Source: Metaphire vulgaris (Eukaryota > Annelida > Clitellata > Crassiclitellata > Megascolecidae). Taken from it: a stretch of 64,000 nt of DNA. The notes beneath the pieces are model-generated. The model did not search any database and was not told the DNA's origin. It was given only the letters and a program-made list of their open reading frames with translations. Of the stretch, positions 25,701 through 36,361 are shown one piece after another. The stretch's first letter is position 1, and the number at the start of each line of letters is the position of its first letter. Both the position numbers and the translations under genes were made by a program. The stretch covers positions 17,353,415 to 17,417,414 of the forward strand of contig CM030842.1 in NCBI GenBank assembly GCA_018105865.1, read 5' to 3'.

Positions 25701-27467
25701 ATTATTCGTATGTCGTGGTAATTTTCATAGAACTGTTGACGGTATTTCAAAATGTCAGACATAGAAATTCCTTCCGATTGACCAACTATTCTATCAACCT
25801 GCAACAAGAGTTTCACCCATGCCTTTAAACTGATTGAAAATCCGTGCAAAAATTCTTTTAAGTCCCAAATTCAGTGAAAATAAATTATATAAAATATCAA
25901 CTGTCTGATAAATCAAACCACGTAAAATGAACTTTGTCACACTAGCAAACATTTTGAACCCATCAACATTTAGTCACATTTGGCACACACAAGAACAAGA
26001 CTCAGACAGTGGATATTACAAAACTCTATGGTCGCAATCTCTATGCGTCTGGACACAAGACTCAACACCTTTGCTGGCCATTGCACGAGTGACTTAACTT
26101 ACTTAACTGCACTTTAAATTTGTGTAGTTACATTGAAATCACTTTGCTTGCTTGCCTTCATTTCATGAAGACGTTCAAGAATATCCGAATGGTTAACATC
26201 TACATATATGATGATCCCAAGTTCTTGGATATGTTGCATTGAACGTGGATGTAGGGGATTAGAGCCGGATAAAGAAACAACCGAATTCTCTGCATCTAGA
26301 AGCATCACAGCTTCCCCCTCTAGTTTCAAAAACTCTTCACCTCCAACACATTGAAGCTACAAAGATGACATAGAACATCAGAACAACTGCAGTGAAAGTT
26401 ACAAAGATTAAAATCCTGGATAGATAATACTGTCGTAGCAATGTAACATTTTGTCATATTTGAATTTGACCTGCTTTAGACATAACTTAGTTCAGTATTT
26501 GTCATTTATGTCTTAAATAAAAATCAGCAGCTAACAATTGATGTCATCGCTTTCAGTAATTACCAGTAAAATGATCGAACAAGCCACAGAATGACTGAGA
26601 ACGATAACGAACGTCAAAAGTGAAGAAATTCATCAAAATAATATCATCACCTTTTGAGCAACTGACATCATCCAGTGCTTTTCAAGTAAGTCATCATCAA
26701 TGTCAAAAGTCATCATTCCCAACTTTTTTCCAATCAATCTTCCCAAAGACGTCTTTCCCGATCCAGGACATCCCATCAGGAAAACATTTCCCTACACAAA
26801 TTGAGGCACTCAACATTATCACCACGTCAAAAACTGGTCTTCGCCATTAGGACTATGCGTAAATAACACGACTGTTATAACAGGCCCGTAGGAAGTGGAG
26901 GTGCAGGGGGTGCAGGTGCACCCCTGGAAAAAGCACCCCTTGTAAGATGAGGTGTTTTTTGCTTATCAAGATTTTTTAAGACATGATAAAGGAAGGGTGA
27001 TGACCTCTTTTTGCTTGCAGGATTTTTTAAAAGAAGATAAAAGGAAAAAGGAAGGGTGTGACCTTTTTTGCTTGTCTGGTTTTTATGATAAATGATGAAT
27101 TTTTAAACTACGCCCTGAAAAAATGCACCCACTGCTAACAAAAATTCGTTCCGGCGTGCCTGCATAACAATGATGGTGATGACGACGACATCTGTTATGC
27201 TTAAGGTGTAACTACGACGGTGACGATAGTGATGATAACAACGACGACGACGACAGATAACGTTACTGCGCTCTGCCTGTCGTGTACTCATACTTTTCCA
27301 GTTGTCTGCCATGTCGAACCACGTGGTTGTGGTAAAGGCCAGACAGTAGGAGGAGGAGGAAGACGCGTACGAGCGAAATGTCTGACTGGAGCGAGGACAC
27401 GGACTTTTCCGACTAGACGTCCGAGAACGAATCCCACTCCGACGACAAACTGACTGCACGGAATCAT
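21738..27467 (-). CDS. THNSL1: Threonine synthase-like 1 with shikimate-kinase-like N-terminus, complete
   Basis: PLP-fold enzyme homologue; the substrate of the animal protein is not settled. Exons on the minus strand, 5' to 3': 27467-27294, 26791-26651, 26356-26156, 25798-25212, 24900-24830, 24618-24514, 24014-23912, 23702-23537, 23438-23187, 22448-22358, 22051-21738; all phases agree, 734 aa (vertebrate THNSL1 is about 740). Exon 1 is Arg-rich and lacks acidic residues, as expected of a mitochondrial presequence. Shikimate-kinase-like domain about 59-200 with P-loop GCPGSGKTS (65-73) and the Asp cluster DIDDD. Threonine-synthase domain about 200-734: PLP lysine in GPTGSFKDLALQLM (about Lys346), ATSGDTGSA, PTGNFGNILSAIYAK, DPHTAVA. 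Start is the first ATG of the exon frame. Intron 3 has a GC donor (GCAAGC, 26155-26154). A candidate AATAAA (minus strand) lies at 21653-21648. Confidence 0.96.
22786..23038. mobile_element. hAT-like MITE in THNSL1 intron
   Basis: 253 bp with inverted ends CAGTGGCGTAGCCAGGATTT and ...CTTGGCTACACCACTG. It sits at the end of a (GAT)n tract; the flanks GATGATGA and GATAATGA look like an 8-bp duplication with one change. Confidence 0.8.
26881..27162. mobile_element. hAT-like MITE in THNSL1 intron 1
   Basis: Ends CAGGCCCGTAGGAAGT and ...CGTTCCGGCGTGCCTG are inverted repeats over about 14 bp. The interior carries G-rich stretches and two similar blocks around AAGGAAGGGTG. No coding capacity. Confidence 0.65.
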
Positions 27468-27799
27468 CGAAGAGAGTCGCGAAATGAAGAAGAGAAACAA
27501 TATCAAACAAACAACAAGACAGACTCACGCGTTGTTTACATTTACTATTGGATCACGTGATCGCAGTAGCCATATGGAGCCAAAGGTCATCGAGAACTAG
27601 GTCAGTTCTGTTGGTCGTCATAGCATCTATTGCCTAACAGATATAGCATCAACGTAAAATAAATAAATAATAAAAATTATATAATTTTAAGAGGATATAA
27701 CATAAACGCCTAATACCCAAGTTTAATTGTCCTATTAACTGACATTGACCTGCTTAATTAGCGCATCAACGCTGATACTGGCAGCAATTTCAGAATGAC

Positions 27800-27990
27800 T
27801 TGGCGCTGTGCGATCGGTTCCCGTCAGAACACCAAAGTTAAGCAACGTTGAGCGCGGTTAGTACTTGGATGGGTGACCATCAGTTGGATCTAGCCGTGGT
27901 GCCGGCGGCCAACCAAGCCGCTTAGGCGTCGATAAATTGTACGTAGCAGCGTTAAGCTGCGAAGGGTAAAACGTGGGTCTAGAGAAAGTA
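27800..27990 (+). mobile_element. 5S-rRNA-derived SINE, copy 1
   Basis: 27817-27878 matches the 5S rRNA internal promoter region (box A AAGTTAAGCAACG, box C TTAGTACTTGGATGGGTGAC). Upstream (TGGCGCTGTGCGATCG) and downstream (GGATCTAGCCGTGGTGCC) sequences are not 5S but recur in the copy at 35742. The first third of 5S is missing, so this is a retroposon and not a 5S gene. Confidence 0.82.
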
Positions 27991-29104
27991 ATGGCAACCT
28001 ACTCTAGATTAATGGCGCAAGCCACCTGCATTGCTGCTTGCCTAGTAACCGGAGAATCGGAGATCAGCACCGACCCCTATACTAGAAATCGAGTATGGGA
28101 CTACCATTACCTTATTGAAGTCATGTTAGACGATCGAGAAACTGATGCTTTTGATGAACTACTAAACGTGGGCGAAGTATTTTTTCATAGATCAGCTCAT
28201 ACATGAAGAACATCGCCCTCGGTGCGGTCCACTTAAGGGGCCAGGCTTTCAGCAGGGGCACGGCCCCCAGTCCCTTTGGAGCCGTCTCTGCTGGTATAGC
28301 CCGTTGGATTACCGACCCAGAAGATAAAAACAAATCTGTCCATCATAGCATAGCCTAGACATGACCCTCCAGTGACTATTCAATGACAATAATGTTCAGC
28401 GGTTTTTTTATTCACTCACAAAGTTGATTGTCTTGAGAGTGACTCGCTATCGTGACCAGTGGCTGTTCCATCCACCTAGACATTGGGGGGATTTTAAAAT
28501 TTGGGGGACAGACATTGGGGAGGTCATACTATTTGCCAAAATGTCAAAAATTGGGGGGATTCAAACTTGGAGGCCCCCCCCCGAGGAGACCTAGAATAAA
28601 CACCGCGTGAGATCAGCCGAAGTCTAGTATAGAACCTCGAAGCGAAATGAAAACGCTAAAGGGCGTTTTTTACTTGAAACGAAATCATGTGATTATGAAA
28701 TGCTAGGGCGTGTAAAGTGTAAACGTGGATAAGACACACTTTGTTGCACTCTACGAATGCCTTAAAGCAAGATGAATTGTTGACGTTTCAAATGAGTGCA
28801 CCATATTCTATAATCAAGTGAACAGGTAGGTACAGAGGCTTATTGTCAACGGTGGGCCTGGATGTGTTTAATGGAGAACCAGGCATCGCCCAAAAAATTG
28901 TTGAGAGACATGCGGATTTCACTGAATAAGAATTGAACTCGAATCTCTAACCTTGGTGAATAAATAATTATTATGCAGTTTTACTTCAAACTACTAATTT
29001 ACTGTTAACGCGAAAGCCAAAAGCCGTGAAAATATTGTCTTTGAAAGGACTGTTTAGTGGGTTGCTTCAGCTTCACACTTTTAAAGATGGTACAAGACAT
29101 TATA

Positions 29105-29312
29105 TATTAGTCGCAGTCGAGGGGGAACCCCCTGCCTTGGAACTCTCTACCAGAGAATGAAAAAAATGACGACCTCTCCCTTATTTCTTCGTGACGAAAC
29201 TCAAGACGCATTTATTTAGCATCTCTTATTAGCGTCTCTAATTGTAAAGCGCTCTTGACTTTGGCCTTCATCATGCACACTGCTGCGCTATATAAACTGT
29301 ACTGATAACAGG
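29105..29312 (+). mobile_element. LINE 3'-end remnant with GCGCTATATAAA tail
   Basis: Frames around 29137-29215 read PWNSLPENEKN and, after a frame change, TKLKTHLFSISY, the usual last residues of a non-LTR reverse transcriptase. The 3'UTR contains AAAGCGCTCTTGACT and GCGCTATATAAACTG and runs directly into (CTA)n. Confidence 0.75.
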
Positions 29313-29313
29313 C

Positions 29314-29435
<122 letters not shown>

Positions 29436-29595
29436 TCGAGATATAGATTTGGAGAAGAGTGGAAAACATCAGCTGGGTGGAAAAGATAACAAACGAAGAA
29501 GTCTGGAAGAGGATAGAAAAAAGGTTTGTACTGGACAAAAGAAATGGACAGGTCATGCCCTGAGACAAGAAACATGTCTTCTAAGAGAAGCACTT

Positions 29596-29665
29596 GGAGG
29601 AGGAGGAGGAGGAGGAGGAGGAGGAGGAGGAGGAGGAGGAGGAGGAGGAGGAGGAGGAGGAGGAG
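29596..29665. repeat. (GGA)n microsatellite
   Basis: About 23 GGA units. Long poly-Glu, poly-Gly and poly-Pro reading frames here are by-products of the repeat. Confidence 0.95.
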
Positions 29666-31033
29666 ATGACAGGGAAAAGGGAAGCTCAGGATAAGAAAGA
29701 AGTGGCGACGCTAGAGTATGGAACCTGTTTCCGGACACCTGGAGCACCTGAAGAAGAAGAAGATTATGGTGATGAAAAAAAATACACGGATGATGTCGAT
29801 GACGACGACGACGGCGACGATGCTGATAATGAATTCTTTGCTTGTTGGTTTGATTCAGTTGTTCAATGGACGGCTGGGGTCATTTGGTGCATCTGTTTGT
29901 TGAGCTATAGTCTCAATGTTAACGCCTCAAGTGAAAATAGGGTCTCTCTCTGTCTCTGTCTCTCTCTCTCTCTCTCTCTTCGTCTGGTGGCAAAAATCCA
30001 GTCTGCAAAGATCCTCAAAATAGTAGGCCTATTTCTATTCGGATGTTCTCACGACTTTGCTTTTTGGATCACGTGATTCATTCTGCTCCTAATTCGATGC
30101 CAAAGACTTCAACGGAGTAACCGGGAGGATCCGAGTTCCAAGCATTCAGTAAGCTTTTGATAGCAAACTGCATTCCCAGGGTTAGAGCGGTTTAGTCCAT
30201 GGGATCTGCCCTGTGCGTCTGACATCGGCTCTGAAAGGATTCAAACACGATTGATAAATATTGTTTGACACGAAGCATTTTTTTCGTCTAAGGCTCGAGG
30301 TGTAAGACGGATTAGAACGACGAAGAAGAAAAGAATGCTCAAAAAAGAAACGGTTGTCACGAACAGACATCCTCAGAGAAGGATTATAAATAGGACGCCA
30401 GAGAACGCAGGAACACAATCTGAAGATCTGAAGCCAAAAGAGGAAGGTCATTCTTCAACTGCTGAAGATCATTCGAGAAAGTTCTCTCACAGTAGACGCT
30501 ATCAACCGACAAGGTAATCTACTTGCAGGTGACAAGGTAGCCCATATGCAGGTGATCTCCGGTTCTCAATTATCGTATGTTGTCTCTTCTTTCAGATTAG
30601 TTTCTCTCATATTTATTTTCAGTCTTTTCTTTCAAATACAGATTTTTGCTCTTTGTTTTGAATCTTACTACAGAGTGTTTCTCTTCTACTTTTTCTTTTT
30701 CTTTTCTGTCTGTGAAGACGTTTTGTGAAACCCTTACATTAGCCTTAGGGACCGTCCATAAATGACGTCACGCACTTAGGGAGACGACCCCTTAAGCAGC
30801 AGAAGAATGGTGATATGATTAATTGCGTTTGGCTTTCTCACCCGGGCATAGACTCTGGTTCGCTACTTCATAAAAACTTCAGACTGATTTTTTAATGGCG
30901 GAAATGTGAACAGACGTTATCATGCTGCTACAAAGCTGTCACAGCCAACATATGGATCTAATCTCCTTTGGATGTAGAAGAAGAAGAAGAAGGCCTGGGC
31001 TAATTGTCCGTTTCAACGAGAAACTTGTTTAAA

Positions 31034-31286
31034 ATGTTTCAGATGAGACTCGTGTTTTGCCTGTTGGTCGTTGTTCTTGCGATGGCCATCGAAGGAAAAC
31101 CTCAAAGAGGACGTGAAAAATCTGGAGAGAAAAATACACCAAATCCTGGACCGTCGGGCGCATTGCCACGGTCACCAGACAGTTCCGGAGTCCATCCGAG
31201 AGAGGGTCGTCCTGGTAAAACTCCTAAACAATATCTGGCGACTGCTCCACCTGCATAGGTGGGGGCGGGGGGTACCTCCGCAGTAA
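31034..31286 (+). other. Doubtful coding exon, frame ambiguous
   Basis: Two readings compete. (a) ATG at 31034 or 31043 gives a 74-75 aa frame to 31258 that starts MRLVFCLLVVVLAMAIEG, which looks like a signal peptide, followed by a basic Pro/Gly-rich tail. (b) The T-rich stretch encoding that hydrophobic run could instead be a polypyrimidine tract before an acceptor AG (CATCGAAG), after which another frame reads ENLKEDVKNLERKIHQILDR and continues helix-like to 31286. An AATAAA lies at 31617-31622. I do not recognise either protein. Confidence 0.3.
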
Positions 31287-32225
31287 GCAGAATGGAAGTC
31301 GGTTTTCATCTGAATGCCAATTCGATGTTTGACCGTTGGAAAAATCCACGGACTGCAACTGCCGATCGCTAATCTAATTCATCCGATGCTTTCAAGATTA
31401 TTGTAGGCCTAAATTCCAAGACAGAAAGTCTATTTAGTCTGAAAATACTGCGACTCCTTTAGTAACAGCTTGATCACTACTGCATAGCCGATGGTTATAA
31501 TTGTCTTCAGTTGACTTACAGCATTAAAAGTAGTTTCGTAGGGTCAAGATTCAGCGACGCATGCTATGAGAAATTGTGTTTTTTTTTCAAAATATTAATG
31601 AATTCACTGCATTGACAATAAAGAGCTTATTGATGAAACAATGACTCGTTATGTTATGTTTCAACATTGAAACGAATATCAACGTCTACGAATGTCAGGT
31701 CAAGAGAGAGTAGATTAGAAGCAGCGATAACTGGTTGTCGATGTGTGATTAGAGAGATTCTTTAGTCTGTTTTAATCGCTCTTGTCTTGCGCCTGATATA
31801 TATCTCTCTTCCTGCTCTTTTAATATGCTGTTTAATATGCCGAGGTCGTGTAGGTCTTCGTGTCGTGTCGTTTGCCTTATTTTATCGCACAAATGAAAAG
31901 TTAGGCAAAATCGATCACAGAATGAGCCTTTTATCTAAGAACAACCGCTTTCTTTTTTATGATACAGCAGCCTAATCGCATTTTAAAGTCAAATAAAAAA
32001 GTGCATAAGAAATTGCAGGACTCAAATCAGACGTCGTCATTTAATAAGTTTTTCATCACTGAATTCGCACTGAATGGAAGGGTTCCTTTAGCTGACCCAG
32101 AAGCCAGGAGCCCAACTCCAAAAGTGCTTTGGATCTTCCATTTCACTAGCCTATTCGGATCTAAATTTCAACACAACTGTGGTCTTCACACAGGCTTACT
32201 TAGCCTCCTAAACCACTCAAAATCA

Positions 32226-32226
<1 letters not shown>

Positions 32227-32282
<56 letters not shown>

Positions 32283-32301
32283 CATCATCATCATCATCAT
32301 C
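32227..32301. repeat. (TTA)n then (TCA)n microsatellite
   Basis: Compound run directly after GGCTTACTTAGCCTCCTAAACCACT, the reverse complement of a sequence next to the (AAT)n tract at 22107-22175, so both are ends of one dispersed repeat. Confidence 0.92.
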
Positions 32302-32533
32302 CGAATTCGCTTTCCCAGTTACCAGCCCCAATCCCTTCCCGGTCCAACCTATTCCTCTTGCAAGACACACGACTGATTGCAGTTGCATATTATTGCAGAG
32401 TCAGACAACACTAAACGAAAGTAAATAATCAATTTAAACGATTTACTGATTTACTAATCGATTAATTATCTTATAGGTCTACGAATAGCAGTATACGAGA
32501 TTTTGACAAAGACTGTCTTTAAAGTGCGCTTTC

Positions 32534-35302
32534 CTAAATGCCAAAAATCAAGATTCTGCCTTCGTCCCAGCCATTGACATTGTCAGCTACATATAATCGA
32601 CGAGAATTCTCGTCCAGGTGCAGGCGAGCCGGTCGTCTCAGGCGATTCTCTCTTCCCAAGAGCGTTCGCTGGTATTTCAATTCCGAATCTAAGACTATGA
32701 TTGTCGCACTGACCCAATCAGCCACGAGGAAAAATCCTTCCCGACTGGCAGTTACGTGAATGAAACTGCCATGCAGAGCGACGTCTACGCTTCTGCTGTA
32801 CACCTTAGTAACAGTTCCATTTTCATTGACGATGCATACACTTTGACGATCGGTTGCTCCGTGGCTTAGTACGTAATGACCATTTTCAAGCTGTACCGCA
32901 TGTACTGGGGCCTTGGCGGTGCTTAAATTCACCGTTCTCAGTGAGTTTCCATTAGAATCATACTCAATTAGCTTTTTTGTTTATAAGAAGCAAATAAAAC
33001 AGTTGACTGTGGTGTCAACGATAAGCGACCAACACCTTTTATTGACCAGTTGCTAGTCGACCGTCCGACTGAATTGTATTTCAGGATTTTTTCCAGAAAC
33101 CAATCGACAATGTAAAGGCATTTATGTTTTTCGCTGGCGACTACGTCCTGTGGATCTCTAAGTGCCCCTCTCTTCCAGCGTCGTTTGTAAGAGCAGCCAG
33201 TGGCATCGTAAACCTCGACGTCGAGACCTGTTATTATGAACAGTTCGTCATTCAAACGAGCGACGCCCCAGATCGGTGGACGCCCATCTGTGAACGGTTC
33301 GGTCTTCAGCGTTCGAACCAGACGCGGCGTCTGCAGGTCGAAGCCTGAAACAGAAAACTCTTCTCTGTTGACTTCTCAACAGAACAGCAACGACACGAAA
33401 TAACACGAAATATTATCAAATTCACTTACGCGATTGGGCCCGGTCTTGGCGATAACGATTCTCAGAGTTATCATGCCAAATGCATTATCATATTGGCGCT
33501 ATAGAAGCTTCTAGTTAGCTATTTGACTTACTTGTTCTTGGCGTTGATGTTCTATACAGGCGATGCCCTACATAAGACATTTGAGAAACAATAAATTAAT
33601 ATTAAGAAAGAAACAATATTTGGGACATGCAATGCGACAATGCGCACAATCTACAAATGCGTCAACGCTATAACAAGAAACTTCGTGGTTTAAGTTCACC
33701 GGTTTTCACGCAGACGTCTGCTGCTGCTGCTGTTGCTGTTGGAATTTCCATTTGAGGAGCTGGAGCGTTTCCTGAAGACGGAGTTTCTGCATCCTCTCCT
33801 TTATGCTCTGCGCTTTCTTTCGCGGAGTTCTTCTCTGATTCCAAGTCGCAATTCCGCAACGCCTCTTAATAAAAGAAACCAAAAAGTAGAAACAGTAAAG
33901 CATTTTTGCATCTAAAAAAAAACTAACGTCTTGGAGTGAGAAGACTCGGCGAGACATAGGCCTACAGTATTTACACCCTGGTCTGAACCAAGTATAGGAC
34001 TAATCGAGAATCTTTTTTAAAAAAGAACGAATACCAATCTAGAATCTGTTGTAATCAAAGACTATAACTTGTATATGAACGCCAACTAAAGATTATATTA
34101 TATGTAGATATCTTTGCATCTTAACGGGAGCAAGCAATACCTTCAAAATTTATAATCAAGTTCTGTGAGTGGCAGATGTCTTCTAGTCTAATGGATTGTA
34201 CGTCGTCGTTGTTGTCGCCACTGTGCTTCGGTTCTCTTTGCTTATTAACATCCGCGTTCTCTTTCTTCAACTCGGAGGCTCTTGATAACAATTCCTTCGC
34301 CATCCGACATATTTCGTCATTTCTTCCATTTTCCAAGACCGACTTACAGTAACTTCTGTAGCTTTCGAGACTCACTAGGTGGCGCTCTATGTCGTCAGTT
34401 CCGGTCAGTAGATGCTTCGTTCTCCGATGCGTCTCTTCGCTGAGCCTCTGAAGAACCTGTTCCACGCGTCTGTCGATCAGCTCTTTCAGACTACCTCCTA
34501 CTTTCAAAACCTTTTCCTCGAGTCGTTTGCTGTGTTTTTCCGCTTTTTCTGTCTCCCGGCGAAACAGGTGTTTTGCCGCGTTCGTTTCCTCGACGCAGGT
34601 GGCCATGACGTCGACGACCTGAGTTTCGATCTGACGCCTGAGAGTCTCGGCAGCTGCATCGACGTGCATCCATTTGTGGTCTCTGTGGTTTGCTATGTAA
34701 CACATCGGACAGAGGAGTTCATCGCAGGCGAAACAGAACAGTCGCAGGTCTTCTTCTTCGTGTTCTATGCACGTCAACGCCCTTGACCTCTGCGCTTCCG
34801 CTGACCTTTGATCTCTGACCCCGTCCGTCAACCGGTGCTCAGAGGTCAGCCTGCTCTTTCGGTGATGTTGACCACACCGTTGGCAAAGGTTCATCAGACA
34901 ATCGACGCAAAACAGCACTGCCTCCGGTCGACCCCGATCGACGCCATCTTCGCTGCAGACGTTGCAGGGCGTTTGAACGGAAGGAGCCTTCGTCGTCGTC
35001 AGTGTCCTTGTTATCTCCACGAGTCTTTCCATGTAGAAGTTCTTCGGGAGACCGTCGAATCCGTTTTCCGGAACCGGAAATGGATTTCTGCAGATGGGAC
35101 AGCGCTTCATCGTCTCATGATCGCCTGCGTGCTGGTCGCCCGACTGCCTGTCGGTCTGCGTCAGACAGTCTCTGCAGAAGGTGTGGATGCAGGGAAGCAC
35201 TCTGGGGTCAACGAAGGTCGACAGACAAACGCTGCATTCCGTGATGTCATCCAGTCCCTTCTTCACTCTTGATCCCATTGTCTCTGTATTCGACTCCGCC
35301 AT
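32534..35302 (-). CDS. TRIM E3 ubiquitin ligase with C-terminal NHL-like beta-propeller
   Basis: RING-type E3 ligase of the TRIM family (TRIM-NHL/TRIM56-like). Exons 5' to 3': 35302-34141, 33864-33700, 33344-32534, about 712 aa. RING C3HC4 ligands Cys23, 26, 38, His40, Cys43, 46, 68, 71; first B-box from about 113 (CNVC...CVDC...CQRC), second B-box about 179-215 (CIEHEEEDLRLFCFAC), coiled coil about 220-340, short linker exon, then beta-propeller blades such as LYIVDWFLEKILKYN and RRLYVADNVNGWDEGRILIF. The last exon is one base short of a continuous frame: at the T6 run 32973-32978 (A6 on the coding strand) the frame shifts between SYKQK and LIEYDSNG. Exon 2 is supported only by fitting phases and splice sites. 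Start ATG is preceded by a GGAAA context. The TRIM gene at 36362 is a paralogue. Confidence 0.85.
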
Positions 35303-35741
35303 TTTCCTTCAGTTGGTTTCGCTTTCGATTTGACGCAAATAGCAACGGGGAAATTTCACTGTCAAGCGAATGCGTCCCCCAATATTAGTTCACGAATTTA
35401 ATGAACAAAAGCTGTCGTTTTGTTTCAAGTGATGTCGAAGATGTTTTCCCTATTTAAATGATTCGTGATATAACGCGCTCAATTGTTAATTCACCAGATT
35501 TATACAATCAGCACTTTTCTCTCTGAATTTTCGACAGTCTTTTAGATCCGCTTGATTAGCATATACAGACTCACAGAGTACTCGGATCCTAGATATCCAA
35601 TGTCCACTTCTTCAATTACTCATGGCATGAAATGATTTAGCGCCATTTACGCGTTTGATATCGCAGTCTTTATATGATTTATTCAGTTATCAAAGCCTGA
35701 TTCCAACTCATTATCAGGTCTATTTCTCTTTTATCGGCCTA

Positions 35742-35990
35742 CTGGGCTTTGTGTTAGCGACCCCCGTCAGAACACCGAAGTTAGGTAACGTCGAGCGCGG
35801 CTCGTACTTGGATGGGTGACTGTCCCGGTGTAGCATATTATATTAACTCTCATATAATAATGACTCCCCAGTCATTATATATAATAATGACTGGGGAGTC
35901 ATTATTATATGGGAGTCATTATTATATACTATACCGGGATGGGGTCGTGGTACCATGCTATTATAAGGCGTAATGCAAAATGGGTATTCA
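35742..35990 (+). mobile_element. 5S-rRNA-derived SINE, copy 2, interrupted by a palindrome
   Basis: 35761-35820 matches the 5S internal region (AACACCGAAGTTAGGTAACG, GTACTTGGATGGGTGAC). Upstream TGGGCTTTGTGTTAGCG and downstream GGATGGGGTCGTGGTACC correspond to the same positions in copy 1, so the family is defined by more than its 5S part. The 5S and tail parts are separated by about 118 bp of nested inverted repeat. Confidence 0.8.
35822..35939. repeat. Nested palindrome / foldback insertion
   Basis: Outer arms TCCCGGTGTAGCATAT and ATATACTATACCGGGA are inverted repeats; the inner arms, centred near 35880, are built on ATAATGACTCCCCAGTCATT and its complement for about 28 bp. The strand could fold almost completely on itself. 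Confidence 0.9.
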
Positions 35991-36361
35991 TATAACAGCG
36001 TCTATCCTCAGTGATAAGGCGTCACAGAGTCAGTGGCTGTAATCTTTTGGACGGTCTTTTCGATAGCAATATGGAGTGTTAGATAAACTGATAGAAAGGA
36101 CTAATATTGAACTGCTAATGCCAACTGGGTGGTTCATCCTCAAACGATGGGAATTAAAACCAAAGTCTCACACAAATATAATTGCATTTCGCGCTTTATT
36201 TAATTAAATTCTTCTGGTGGTCGGAGTTTGTTGCGTGTGAGTAAATCGAATACCCCACTGACATTAGAAGACGATACTGTCTTGTCGTCTAGACCAAATT
36301 TCATTACTAGAAATTGCCAAAACACGAAATAACACGAACTGTATGGTTTTGCGTCGAAATT

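Noticed and set aside
21738..27467. Bacterial contamination or recent horizontal transfer of threonine synthase
   Set aside because: Eleven exons with consistent splice sites and the animal-specific fusion with a shikimate-kinase-like domain show a long-resident animal gene.
27815..27900. A 5S rRNA gene
   Set aside because: The first third of 5S is absent, there is no T-run terminator at the expected place, and the non-5S flanks recur in a second copy, so a SINE explains it better.
34412..35272. Plus-strand open frames opposite the TRIM-NHL first exon
   Set aside because: Shadows of the RING/B-box exon, whose zinc ligands are unmistakable on the minus strand; likewise 38478-39688 opposite the second TRIM.
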